Made by a program: the position numbers and the translations under genes. DNA of 64,000 nt from Lumbricus rubellus (lineage: Eukaryota > Annelida > Clitellata > Crassiclitellata > Lumbricidae): positions 12,017,127-12,081,126 of the forward strand of contig OX243822.1 of NCBI GenBank assembly GCA_945859605.1, written 5' to 3'. Under the pieces are notes generated by a model, which saw only the letters and a program-made list of their open reading frames with translations, searched no databases and had not been told where the DNA came from. Numbering within the stretch: the stretch's first letter is position 1; the number at the start of each line of letters is the position of its first letter. Below are positions 1 to 11,699 of this stretch, piece by piece.

Positions 1-159
1 CACCAGAACGTTTATTCTATAGCCTACCGTATATTCTTTAAAGATGTGACGTCCAGGGTCTACTAAGAGAAAACGGCGACTCATTAGTAGGCCTGTCAAT
101 CGATTAGAATTTTCAGACCATACAATCACCGTAGACTTCAATTAGACACTTGTACTAAG

Positions 160-440
160 CCTGCTGAGGCTATGCCATCAGTGGTGAAGGTCTCCGAAGT
201 ACCACCTTGGGCGCCACGCGAGGTGGAAAGGCTCAGCAGGAACCCTGAAACAGCTGGCTAACGTGAGCGGCGTAGAAGGTCACTACTCAAACCGCGAGGA
301 AGGCAACGGGAAACCACCTCGGCTACTTCCCAAGACATGATATGGAACCCCAAGAGGAAGGCGCAGGACAGAGCGGGATGGCGGCGGTCGGAGAGGATCA
401 CCGGATTGTCCACGTCACAAACCTGCTCAACAGCAGAAGA
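160..440. repeat. structured G/C-rich block, possible retroelement piece
   Basis: CCTGCTGAG (160-168) can pair with CTCAGCAGG (232-240), and CCACCT/AGGTGG pair inside. Downstream is GGCAACGGGAAACC. The composition is unlike the AT-rich surroundings. The family is not identified. Confidence 0.35.
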
Positions 441-538
441 CTGAAGAGAGACTAAGCCTATACAAAAGGAACGGCCCAGAAGGGATCGAAGATCCCGCTA
501 CTCAGGGACAACCATGAAGGACACCATAAACATGACAT

Positions 539-619
539 TTTAACTCTTTCCCGCCGGATGGGGTCACCCGTGACCCCATTAACAGCATATCAAATCAATT
601 CCGGCTGGAATGAGTTAAA
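539..619. mobile_element. 81-bp foldback with nested palindrome
   Basis: Outer inverted ends TTTAACTC / GAGTTAAA, then CCGCCGGA / TCCGGCTGG. Inside is the perfect inverted repeat TGGGGTCACCCGTGACCCCA (559-578). It could be a solo miniature element or a structured regulatory piece. Confidence 0.6.
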
Positions 620-1127
620 GGCAAACATTGTATCATCATTAATTGCGATGCCAGTCAGGCAATTAACAGATTAGGCTATAGTTACGCTAGCCTACTTACG
701 AACGTTACTTCATAGTATTGTAAACCCCGGACAGTTAGGCCTCCTGAGAGAGATGACAATTGCAGCTTACCCGATTGCAAGAACGCCAGAAACAGAAAGA
801 CATGTTGGCGATTCATAGCCGATGAGTGAACGTCTTCAGCCGTCAGAATCTTCCAACGTGAAACAATGAGGTTGAAGCAGCAGCAGTGAGGGAGTGGCGG
901 ACTGTAGAGGAGTCCTCAGGTCTGTAGCAGCCGAATACTTGACTGAGTTGGTCGCCACTCCGTCTTTATATGGACCGTCCAGTGGTAGAACGCCTGTCTT
1001 ACTGGACCGCAAGGAAGCCTTTGACAGCGTTGCTACGAACAAGCGTCAGACTCTTGGACGAACGTTGGGGGGGGGGTAGGCAGGGGAGAACGATGGGGGG
1101 GGCGGTTATGCAGAGGGAGAGAGAGGG

Positions 1128-1318
<191 letters not shown>

Positions 1319-2713
1319 AGTCGGGTTCGGGAATTATGGAGTAACCAGATCCAATCGAAAGAAACCTTTAAGGAACACGGGCGAGTAAGGAACGCAGAAC
1401 AGATTAACAACGTTTTTAGTCGTAATCAAACATGTGGCGAACGAGCGAGAACGAACGGACGGCGGAGAAATCCCACAGCTCCGCAGCAAACATGGCCGCG
1501 CGCCCCTCGCCCCCTCTCTTGGGCAGGGTAGGGGGTAGGGTAGGGAGTAGGGTTTGGTAGGGTAGGCCTACCTAGACGAAGAACGTACTTCGCTACGTCG
1601 GGAAAGCAAACGGTCGTTAAAACAAACAGACGCTATGCCCACCTTATCAAGTCTAAATTCGGCACAAGTAATGTTCACTGCATCTGCGTGGTAGGCTATT
1701 CGGATTTCTGACGCAACGGGGTTTCCCGCCCACCACATCATACGTCGTTGTAGTCCTAGCACTATTTACGTTACAATAGCTAGAGTGCACCCCAACTAAC
1801 AATATGGGTCTACTGTCTACACGAAATGAGAAGTGTAGAAAAAATAGCTGAGGTGCGGGTTCAGACATTGCTTCATGCCGAGATGAGGTTTGCAATGAAG
1901 ACCTTACTATGGGTCCTAAGATCTAAAAAACTAAGGGGTTGAACCCCCTCAACCCCCCCCCCGGGAAATTCTCACCCACGGTCAACACACCACAGTAGGA
2001 CAATAAACCAACAGATTTTGCAAGCATAATGAGCAAATATGAGAGTTGAAGGCTTAACTGCAAGGTGTTACGGAACTGCAACCATTAGGCCTATGGTTCC
2101 CATACGGACCGGTTTCGGAGTTATTTAAGCTAACTAAAACTGAAATTAACTTCATTTTAACAGAAAACGTCTATTGCAGTTAACTGAAACTAAAACTGAA
2201 ATGATCTGGAAATTGTAACTAAGCTGAACAGTACAAAACCAGAACTGCAAGGTTAATTTGAAAGTTTGACAATGAATTTTGTCAGTGGTGGACAATGGAT
2301 ATGTCTGCAAAGGTCGAATATGCTGTGACTAGAATTAGTGAGCTCTATATACACTGGAGCATCAAACACACACACGCACACACCCACAAACACACATATC
2401 CCAAGTAACATCAGCATGCTGGTGAGCCACACCACCTCAAAATTAACAAACACTGTTTAAAACAGTAGTACGTCAGTCATCAATAACTCTTTAATAATTA
2501 TTGCATCGTAATGAAACAAAAACACCAAAATATGTTAATTCCACAGTTAGATTAATGATTAAGTGTTAAAATAGTCGACATAGTTCAACATGGCATCCAA
2601 AATAACTGTAAGTTTGACAAACAGAAAAGTACTTGTGCCTCCTTTCGAAGTCCTTGCATGTCGCCGAAGCACTAAACCTAATCTCACTGTTCTTTACATC
2701 TGTTATTACGGCA

Positions 2714-3933
2714 TTAGCGTTCAGTAAAGGCCAGGATGGGCGGACACTCCATGTGAAACACAGGAACCTCGACGTCGACTGTTTCGGCTAAAATGAAAAC
2801 ATGGAAAATTGAGTTACTAAGCGAATAAATGAATAAGCTACGGTGAGAGTGAATGAACGTGTGAACTGAGGGTGTACCAAATGTGTGACTATCACCATTC
2901 GGCAAAATACGAATTAATTGGACAAACTATTCAGACGAATACGAATAGTGTACAAAATATGTCTACCGAAAACATTAAAAATTTCAAATGCAAGCAAAAG
3001 TTTCAATTCAGTAAATTTAATACATAAACTAAAAGTATGTAAACAGTTAAACTACAAGTAATGTTGCATCATCCTTCTGCCAGTGTACACTTGCTAGAGT
3101 AGACGCATATGCCAAAACAGATGCCACACGACCACTATTCACATTCTGTACGCAATAGAGCTTTTACTGCAATAACAGTATGCGTATGCACCAAATTGAT
3201 ACGCGGATGTCAACATTGGGGTTAAGCCTATCTCCATGTGTGTATATCATAAGAGATTAAAACATGAGGCAGAGCAAACTGTGGCTACTCACAGGTCATA
3301 AGGTTACGGAAGGTGTAGGCGCCGCTCATTTCACCTCTTTCGCTCTGGAAGTTCGTGCAGCTGATGTAGTGGTATTCGGCGCCTGGTTTCATCACTGGGT
3401 ACTCACCTGCAAGAAGACATGCAGAACACAGCAATGTAACGCAAGGGAGAAGCCAAAGTATCATGAAACAATAGGTATCACAGCCTTTCACAGGCTATAA
3501 ATTAAGAACCTGATGATCTGATTGACCTTTCAATATGTTCAGCGCCACGCTCAAATATTGCAGGGCTGTTTTTAAGGAATTTTTAGAACTGCACAACCCC
3601 TTCTTTCCTTTCCCATCCTCCATGGCAAATTGCATCCAATCGGAGGACAATGACCATATTTTGCTAGTTTTAACTTACAGCAGTGCTTCTACAACTGCAT
3701 AAATCCATTTAGAACTGCACATTTTGTGTACAACTGCATGAACATTAAAAAAGTCCTGCACAAGTGCCGTTAAACAGCAATAACAACCACCCAACCAACC
3801 TATGACTCCAGGTCCGTCCACTCTTGTCGTCTTTCCGTTGCTGTCGGTTATGACCCAGTGACGCGTTTCCAGACGACATGCGTGCTTCCGATTAACACCA
3901 GCGTCCATCGACATTCTACAAACGCATAATACA

Positions 3934-3982
<49 letters not shown>

Positions 3983-6900
3983 GACATTCTACAATCACAT
4001 AATACACCAAGTGTTATTTCAGTTAACTGAAACTGAAAGTAACTTCATCGCTAACTGAAAAAAAGTTATCCGCTATATAATCGAAACTAAAAATGAAAAA
4101 CTTTGAAAACTGTAGCCAAAACTAAACTAAAAATTACAGATTTGGAACTAAATGTAGAATTGAGAGCTTAAAACATAATCAATGCTTTCTGTGTCGCTCA
4201 GGTGTAGCATGAAAGCATCAATTTAACGATATCTATTGTTTTTGCTAATCAAAATATATGAGAACGTTGCTTATGACTCAGGAAAACTCGAACAGAGCTC
4301 TCAGAATTAATCTAATTCAAATCCTATGAATGCATGGAACCAACACACAACATAGCGACCTTCAACAATCACTAACAGCACAGAGAAGCATTAGATCAAA
4401 CCAGCCACTCTTGCTTAATTTTTATCTTTCCATTTCGACTGGATGTTCCATGTTCAAAAATAGATAATAAATCAAAGGCAATAAATGTTACAACAATAGA
4501 AATAGTATAATAAATCAAAGATAATAAATGTTACAACAATAGAAATATTATAATAAATTAAAGATAATAAACGTTACAAGAATAGAAATAGAGATAACAA
4601 TGAACACCTGACAGGTAAAAAAATATCAGAAGCAACTGTAGGAGAAAATATAACTACGAAAGGTCAAAGGTTTATCTGTAAAATACCACTAAAACAAATT
4701 AAATTTTTGTCAGGTATAAATAGCGACGTCGCGTTTGTTTCTTACGTGATGCGATATGCAAACGTGAAGTGTGGTGGCTTCACTGTACTCATTTCTGGGA
4801 TGAAGGCCGTTGCAACGCTCACACGTACGTTATGTGTAACCGCCACACAACCCGGCTCATGGTAGAATCTAAAAAAGAATCAATCAAGCCATATATATAT
4901 ATATATATAATATATATATGTACTATAGTAACTATATATATACCATATAATATATATAAATACAAATATACCATATATATACTATAATATATACACCATA
5001 TAATATATAAAAATATATCATCATCATCATCATAAACCGTGGGCTCATCGCCCGTAGGTGTCCGACGCCCTTTTCACCATATTCCTCCACAGTTCTCTTT
5101 CCAGTGCAATGTGGCTCAGCTCTTGCAGTGATGTTCCGCACCAGTCTATTAAATCATCCGCCCATTCTCTATGTGGTCGCCCTCTTTTGTTTCGCCTGTC
5201 CATCATTCCGAACACCAATGTCTTTATTTTCCTGTCATTACTCATTCGGCATATGTGACCAAACAGACCCAGTTTCCTCTGGATTATCCTCTGCATCATG
5301 TTTTCCCTGAGGTGTATCCGTTTGTACAGTTCTACGTTAGTCACTTTCTGTGTCCACACTATTCCCAAAATCCTCCTATAGCATTTTCTTTCAAAAGCTA
5401 GTATTCTTTTCTCGATGTCTTTTGTTATTACCCAAGCCTCGCATCCATATAGCATGCTGCTGAAAACGCAAGTATAAATATATATATATACGGCATGGTG
5501 GGGTAGTGGTGGGTTCGGTGCCTTGGAGCTGGAGGGTTCCAGAATCGAATCCACCTCAATCCGCCGCGTAGAAGCCTTCAGCAAGTCCTTCGCTAGCAAT
5601 TGCTCGTGCACTTTAGCGTGAAACTCTGATGCAACGTCTGCACTGAGTTGCTCCTGGGAGGGTAGTTGGATTTGATCCCATGTCCAGGCTGGATCGAAGG
5701 CTCTTCAAAGTGTAGTGTTACCATTCATTCACCTTATACCCACTCCACGTAAGCAGCTGCATTCAATAAAAGAAGTTTACGCACAGAAAAAGACAAATCT
5801 TGAGAATAGCTTTACGCAAAAATATCAACAAATGTAATTCCCTTCAGTAGAATACCTGTAACTTGTAGAGTCATAGATTTAGTGAAATTTATGGCAATTG
5901 TAACGTAAATTTCAACAGATGTAATATAATACAATGGCAAAGTTCTGTTAAATGCTACAGATTTGACAATTTTTTTAATGCTAAAAACATATCTTAACTA
6001 GAATTAACCAAATTAGCATACAGCGCATTAAAAAAGTATCGCATAAATACAATGCTGGCAGTTAGAACCAACTATTATGGTTCTTTGTTAGAAATTTTGT
6101 AAGAAAGTTACTATCGGTAACAAAAGTTGTTTTGAATGTAAAAACTTACTTGTAAATGCAGCTACTTTGATTGATTTTGACCAAAGGAAATTTCTTGTCT
6201 GCAAGTTCCTGAGCAAATTTCGAAAACCAATCCAGATAGCTATGACCTGCAAGACATTGAAATTTTAGGCTATAATTGTCAACAAAATGTCATAGGACAT
6301 AGCTACCATTTATTGGTCAAGGATTTATCTATAAAATAGCACTAAAACACATTAAATTGTCACTAGTCACTTTCATGGTGATATATTGTTAACGATTATA
6401 ACAATAAAAAAATTATAGCATCCGAGATCAGAGCATTAGAAGAAAATGACAGCCCCGTAAGCAAGCCATGGAGCGGTTACAGGTATGAACTGTTAGCAAC
6501 ATCATTTACTTAGCCTCGGCATATGAGGCGCTGGTCCCCTCCAGTAGTCCCTCTTTCTCATCATCTGATCCTCCCACAATGTGCAGCCAAAGTACTTATT
6601 AAAAAGCTGATTTCGCTAGATAGCATGGGTGGAGCAGAAACCATTACATTACATAACTATAACCTGATGTCTATTAATATTCCTCATAATCATGGCTCCT
6701 ACTGAGATGCTAAGCTTTTTACACGCAGCAAACAGATGTGTCAGACATTCACGGCTATCACCACAGACATATAATCGAGAAGAGGATCGATCTCTACAAG
6801 ATGGACTCACCACCGAAATGTGACCACTACCTGTCACAAGACCAAATACGCTCAATTCTTTCTCTCACCCAAAATGAAGTAGCTTCTATTGCCAACTTTC

Positions 6901-9900
6901 ACACTGTAGTGGAAATTCTCCGGGCTGTAGATGTAGCCAGGCGTAAATCCATTGACATCGGATACACAGAGGAACTGGGACGTACGAGTTCCATTGCAGA
7001 ACGAAATGTGGACCAAACCGTTTGGCACAGAGACATCCCGCTTCTTAACCTAACGGACAAAAACAAGCAAAATCTTAACTAGTCTATTATTAGCTGAGCA
7101 TAGGTTTACAAATTCAAAGTGACACATATTGCCGTATGCTGACAAATCATAGTATGAATGAATGAACAAGGAGTCGAATGTAGCTGTAAAGCCCTATGAA
7201 GCGGAACTTGCTGTGCCTCGCTTGCGGACTGCAACCAGACAGCGCCGTGCCTTCAAATTACTTTCATTAAAAAACACATAAAAACTGCATAACAAATTCA
7301 CGAGACCAGAGCATGGTAAAAGCCTCTTTACGATAGGCTAGGCATGAAAAGGTTGAACATCAAAAGAATTCTTGCGGGTTATGTCAGACACTTGCCATTT
7401 CCTTGGTGCTGATCATTCGTTCGTTGCGGAAATGGTTGTAGTTTTCTATTGCTCCAAACAGACTGAAAGAAAAAATCAAGTATGATAGAGCCTGGTGGTT
7501 GTATTGCGCTCAGAGATTTGTTTGACCTGATAGCACAAAACGATGACTTACGCCTGACCTAACAGAAAAAACAACCAAGGAGTTGTGCTTGACCTAACAG
7601 CATAACTAAGCAATTGTTCCTGACCTAACAGCACAAAGCCATCCATTTTTCATGCACAAAATGGGTCTGGATCACTAGCCATATAAATAAATATGTGTGT
7701 CACCTAATACAACGTGTAATATGGATCTTGAAGACAAGACAAGAAACTTTTAATTCCAGCAACAGGGTCTAAACTATCATCTATCTCAGTTTGAGACAAA
7801 TGAATCTAAATCATTAATTAACCATCTAATCTAACCTCGCAAGTGGATCTCAATCATTTGTTGCTTAGCTTACAAACAGGTCCCAACAATAAGTTGTCTA
7901 ATGTTACCCGTGATAAATAGTTGTGGATCAATACAGATTTGTCCTCACCCAACTGGTTCACGATTCAATTGTCCATCATGTATTCTGTAGACACATCGCA
8001 GGTCATCTGGCAAAACCATTTCCAACTTAGCTTCCGTTTCATTCAACTCCTCCTCCGAAGCCCCATCTAAAAAAAATTAAAATACAGTTCTCATAAACAT
8101 TTTTTGAAGGCGATACAAGTTGGGTTTCTTTGGTCATGTTATGCGCTCAAATTAACTGGAAAAAGATATGATGCTGGCATGCGGAGAGGGAAGGAGAAAA
8201 CAAGGGCGGCCGAGGAAAAGGTGGTTGGACGAGGTTCAAGAAACAACAGGAATGAATCTGGAAGAACTAAGGGAAGCAACATCAGAAAGAAAAAATGGAG
8301 AAGGTTGGTCATGACGATCGCTAGAGTTCAAGAAACTGACAGCACAAGGTGACATACCAGGAAGCAGCCAGCCACATTGCAACAAGCCATCAGGTTTTAA
8401 ACACCATTTTTATGCTTTTGTCATGCTCTTAAATAACAATAATAATATCTTTTCTTTAATTAAACGCCTGCAAGACGCACTGCACTTTACATATACAAGT
8501 TATGCAGTAATCTTAATTAAACTTAACTACTAACTGAACAGACAGCTTAGCATGGCCGCGTTACGGCGCCATAGAAATTGTCGTCATTATTATTATTATT
8601 ATTATTTGCAATTACACGGCGCTGATAGCAGCCTACAAAGCATATCCACTCAACGGGGGCTCGAACTCACTACCTCTCGCACTCTACGCCAGCGTGTTAT
8701 CCATTGCGCTACAGGGCCCCTGATACCATAAAGATGCCCTGGCACTTACTCACATATTATCCAGATATATTGGGCAACATGTAATTAATTAGCTCGTCAA
8801 TAAATACGGTCAAGGCATGGAACGGACAATGATGCTGACCACTGAGTGAAGCGAAGACATTAGGGCAGTTCTCCTTCATATATGCCTCGATCATGTTCCA
8901 CGCCTTTCGCACCTTGCGGTAGATTGGCAGGTAACGGCCAAAGTCACGGTACCAGTGAATGAAAGTTTCTTTCCAGGTGGAGGATTCAGGACAGCTGAAG
9001 AATAAGGATAGACAGCAGAACAAAATACCACATTATAACTTATTTACCCCAAAATATTACTGAGACAAACATCTGCTAAGTACTGTTACTTGAAGATAAA
9101 AAATGTATGACATACCAAAGTATAATTATCTATTATTATTATTATTACTATCATTAAATTATTATCATTATTATTATTGTTAATATTATCGTTCTGGTTC
9201 GACAATTCAACTGGAAAAGCCAACTGCAATTAAGTAATTTATAAACACACAGGCAAGCACTTATATCCAGGATTTTTGTGGTTTAAAATACAATGGGTAG
9301 GTTAACAACAATTATAATAAAGAAATAGATAAAAATAATAATAATAGAAATAATTGTAAAATAAATAACAGTAATAATTTAGTAATTGTAATTGCAAATT
9401 CCTAGTGTGCCTTTTTTAATGATAATAACAATATAATAATACATTTAAAATTCCTTTAAAGTCAGTCACTCATACAGCAATGTCACATGTCTGGCATAAG
9501 AAGTCCACACAATTTTCCCAGGTATGAGTTTCATGTATTGTATTTATAATTATAGACTTCCATGTGAAAACTGTAGCATAAAGCCACATACTGACTTTTT
9601 AAGCATCATCCTATTTTTTTATAAATGACCAGGTTTACACGCTGCACATATCATGAAGCACGTTCCACGATGACTTTGCTTAAATATTGAGTCCAACAAA
9701 CCAAAATATAAACAAAGGTGTTCCTACACTTCCACGTCCCAATGGATCCTGCAATGAGATTTCCAGAAGAGATCATAGTTTGACAAGCTGTTCAACTGAT
9801 TGCCAACAACGGAACACCTAGATGAATAAAGAAACACCACAGATCCAATTAAGTCATGTGACCAGCAAACAGAAAGTAAGCAAGTGAGTGTTCAGATACT

Positions 9901-10303
9901 AAACACATCGTCTTTTAGGTGCATGCATTGATTTGCAAATGCACAGCACCTCTTAGCAACATGGCGGCGGTAAAAAGCATTGTCCACTGGATGTACTAAC
10001 CAGTGATATTTCAGTTCTAAAATCATGTTGCGTTGCATGCTAAACTCTGCTGCTGAATGCCACCACTTTTGTATTTAAGTCAAAGACATAAACTTACAGG
10101 ATGATCAATAAGAATTTCCCAAAAAGGACTTAAACTGTAAAACATTATTGCTGTTAGTCTGTCTAAATAAAGCAGATCTTTAAACTTAGATCAGACATTA
10201 ATCAATACCTGATCAAATCCCTGAAATCCAAAAAGGACAAGACGTGAAGATAGACATCATACGGAAGTCGAAGAAGTGGCAAAACCTCTTCACCATCGTC
10301 CAT
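2714..10303 (-). CDS. FBXO3: F-box only protein 3 (FBXO3) orthologue, 11 coding exons
   Basis: Substrate-recognition subunit of an SCF (SKP1-CUL1-F-box) ubiquitin ligase, by family knowledge. Coding exons from 5' to 3' on the minus strand: 10303-10209, 9817-9728, 8994-8840, 8066-7949, 7462-7390, 7049-6869, 6246-6150, 4868-4746, 3915-3800, 3406-3293, 2787-2714. All have AG/GT borders and compatible phases; the total is 1236 nt, 411 residues plus stop. The start ATG has an in-frame TGA three codons upstream. Residues 10-40 form the F-box (LPYDVYLHVLSFLDF). A SUKH/SMI1-KNR4-like region follows (WKETFIHWYRDFGRY, LPDDLRCVYRIHDGQ, LDWFSKF). The ApaG domain is roughly 275-400 (VSVATAFIPEMS, RHWVITDSNGK, VDGPGVIG, YHYISCTNF, FHMECPP). 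The acidic C-terminal tail of vertebrate FBXO3 is absent; the frame stops soon after the ApaG fold. Identity is by motif order recalled from the family, not by a search. Confidence 0.93.
3561..3758 (+). mobile_element. hAT-type MITE, CAGGGCTG family, copy 1
   Basis: About 198 bp, starting CAGGGCTGTTTTTAAGG and ending in an imperfect complement (TTAAAAAAGTCCTG). Same family as 28548-28740 and the reversed copy 33181-33357. It lies in an FBXO3 intron between exons 9 and 10. No clear target duplication remains, so it is probably the oldest of the three. Confidence 0.7.
3907..4008 (-). repeat. (ATC)n with duplicated exon-9 acceptor of FBXO3
   Basis: A 29-base block at 3906-3934 (exon 9 start, its AG acceptor and upstream intron) recurs at 3979-4007 with few changes. 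About 16 ATC units (3935-3982) separate the two. On the gene strand there are two 3' splice sites about 73 bases apart. Reading from the outer acceptor passes ATG repeats and then hits a TAG, so only the inner site keeps the frame open. Confidence 0.85.
4893..5033. repeat. (TA)n-rich tract ending in (ATC)n
   Basis: Imperfect alternating TA with TATACCATATAA variants, then four ATC units that form the tail of the adjacent retrotransposon fragment. It lies within an FBXO3 intron. Confidence 0.85.
5035..5460 (-). mobile_element. 5'-truncated non-LTR retrotransposon tail (RTE-like reverse transcriptase C-terminus)
   Basis: The minus frame encodes the typical region after the RT catalytic core: LYGCEAWVITKDIEKRIL, then CYRRILGI, KLGLFGHICRMSNDRK and KRGRPHREWADDLIDW. 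It ends near 5045 and is followed by an ATG microsatellite tail (5018-5033), as expected of a 3' end. It is truncated at its 5' end beside a (TA)n tract. The longer open frame reaching 5611 is an accidental fusion with a SINE on the other strand. It sits in an FBXO3 intron. Confidence 0.8.
5488..5725 (+). mobile_element. tRNA-derived SINE family A, copy 1
   Basis: The head resembles a tRNA (GGGGTAGTGGTGGG..GCCTTGGAGC) with a B-box-like GAATCGAATCCACCT. The body contains AAGTCCTTCGCTAGCAATTG and GTGAAACTCTGATGCA. It shares head, body and tail with 15524, 25799, 29748, 46113 and 47301. This copy is degenerate. Confidence 0.8.
8105..8385 (+). mobile_element. non-LTR retrotransposon C-terminal fragment in FBXO3 intron
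   Basis: Plus-strand frames with one shift read GFFGHVMRS, then QGRPRKRWLDEVQETTG and EELREATSERKKWRRLV. This is the conserved tail that follows the RT domain in RTE-like LINEs. It is antisense to FBXO3 and truncated at the 5' end. Confidence 0.75.
8588..8722 (-). mobile_element. tRNA-derived SINE with (AAT)n tail
   Basis: On the minus strand it begins GGGGCCCTGTAGCGCAATGG (A-box-like) with B-box GAGTTCGAGCCCCCG. An unrelated body and an ATA/AAT-repeat tail (about 8588-8605) follow. The tRNA cloverleaf is not intact, so it is a SINE head rather than a tRNA gene. Confidence 0.65.
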
Positions 10304-10800
10304 CTTAAGTCAATCTGCAGCAATATTACGGTCATAACAATTACTAGCCATGGAAAATGAGCAATAATGTGGATAAAAATAGCTGCAATATTAAGCAGCA
10401 GCAAAATAAACAGCAACAACAACAAACAAACTTCTTCTAGCCTAGTACCAGTCCAATAAAACTGACTTTGATCTGAACTGGGCCTTTGTTGCTAAAAAAA
10501 TTAATATAACGTGATCAAACGTAAGCTGCAATCATTTTTATCATACCACTGCTGGTTAAAAAACGTTGATTAAAACCAATAGCGCCAGCTTGAATCTATT
10601 GCCAAGTAGTAAACATTCGCAACAACTTTAATGATTAGTCTAACTTTGATCGTTCTGTAGAATTTTTAAACAAAAAAAACAACACGAAATCCGATCATCT
10701 GTGCCCAGCATAGATATATAATAAGCTTATCGATATAATTATATATCTATGGTGCCTGGTGACCAAAGACCAATATGACTCGTAATTTAATTCCACAGAT
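10304..10800. promoter_or_regulatory. presumed FBXO3 5' flank
   Basis: This is the sequence immediately upstream of the FBXO3 start codon. No TATA box or initiator could be assigned with confidence. A near-perfect AT-rich palindrome lies at 10711-10749 (TAGATATATAAT ... ATTATATATCTA). Assignment as a promoter rests only on position. Confidence 0.3.
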
Positions 10801-10839
10801 AATCTTTGGGCTAGGTGAATTCTGTAAAATGACGTGCAG

Positions 10840-11062
10840 CTACGTCTTCTTCTTTCGTTCTCTGCCGTCAGGCAGGTTCATAATTATGTCCAAATGTCCA
10901 ATGACGCCACGCATATATGTTCTGTGCATCGGACTGCATCCATCTTTAGCACTCTGTAGGCCTAATCATCCTTTGTCATCATCCAGTCCAGTAGCATTGT
11001 TCTTGGTCTTCCTCTTGACTTTTAAATTTCTCATCCATTCTTCCATCGATGATGTCTCTTAG
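10840..11062 (-). mobile_element. LINE tail fragment (minus strand)
   Basis: It resembles the fragment at 49550-49765 in layout: reading toward lower coordinates there is a diverged GKSRGRP-type stretch, then a TGGATGATGA region, then a polar tail. No open frame remains. Called from similarity to the better copy. Confidence 0.45.
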
Positions 11063-11699
11063 GCCTACAGTAACTATACTGTGATCGCAGGACTCTGCAG
11101 GCGATCAGGATGGATATCCCAACGTTGATTAGATTCGACCACTTCCCCTCTTTCTGACTTCCATCAAGTTGATTGACTTATGATTTTTCTTTATCGTTTG
11201 TCATTGAATTGTTATGATTTTTCTTTAGCCTATCATTTTTTAAATTTGTAACTGGTTGCGATTATCTCAATAAAACAAATATATATATATAATATATATA
11301 AAACACCTTAGGCTTAGTTTGAAATTAAGCCTACCTTGAAGAAAATCGACGAATAAATATAGGCCTATGGACAGAGTAAAATATTGTCTGTGAAGTATAA
11401 GACATAGGCCTACTAGGGGCAAATAATTATTGCTTCTTCCGCGTGGGCCTATCCTATTCCAAAATCCAAATCTAATGACGAGGAAAAAGATAGGCAGACG
11501 GACACAATGTCATGATTTATACAAATAATACACGTATGCAGACTCATAGATTTATAAGGAAGGCCATACACACATAGGATAATCTTGGAAGTTGTTGACA
11601 CTATGTCGATCACTATCCCACTGGTGGGGGGGGGTGAAACTCGGGTTTCGGGCGGACGGCAACCGGCGACACGACCGATTGCCCATTTCTTCTGACGAC

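Noticed and set aside
1505..1566. Interstitial telomere repeat
   Set aside because: GGGTAGGG and GGGTTTGG variants are irregular and do not form TTAGGG arrays; at most a G-quadruplex candidate.
4746..4855. FBXO3 exon 8 starting at 4855 after ATGAG
   Set aside because: The acceptor at 4869 (TTTTTTAG/ATTC) is stronger and is the only one matching the phase of exon 7, which ends at 6150.
5045..5611. Single 188-codon gene on the minus strand
   Set aside because: Only the part below 5460 is retrotransposon coding sequence; the rest is (TA)n and an opposite-strand SINE joined by chance.
6738..7082. Plus-strand open frame of 114 codons
   Set aside because: It is the antisense shadow of FBXO3 exon 6 (6869-7049), whose minus-strand reading matches the family and fits both neighbouring phases.
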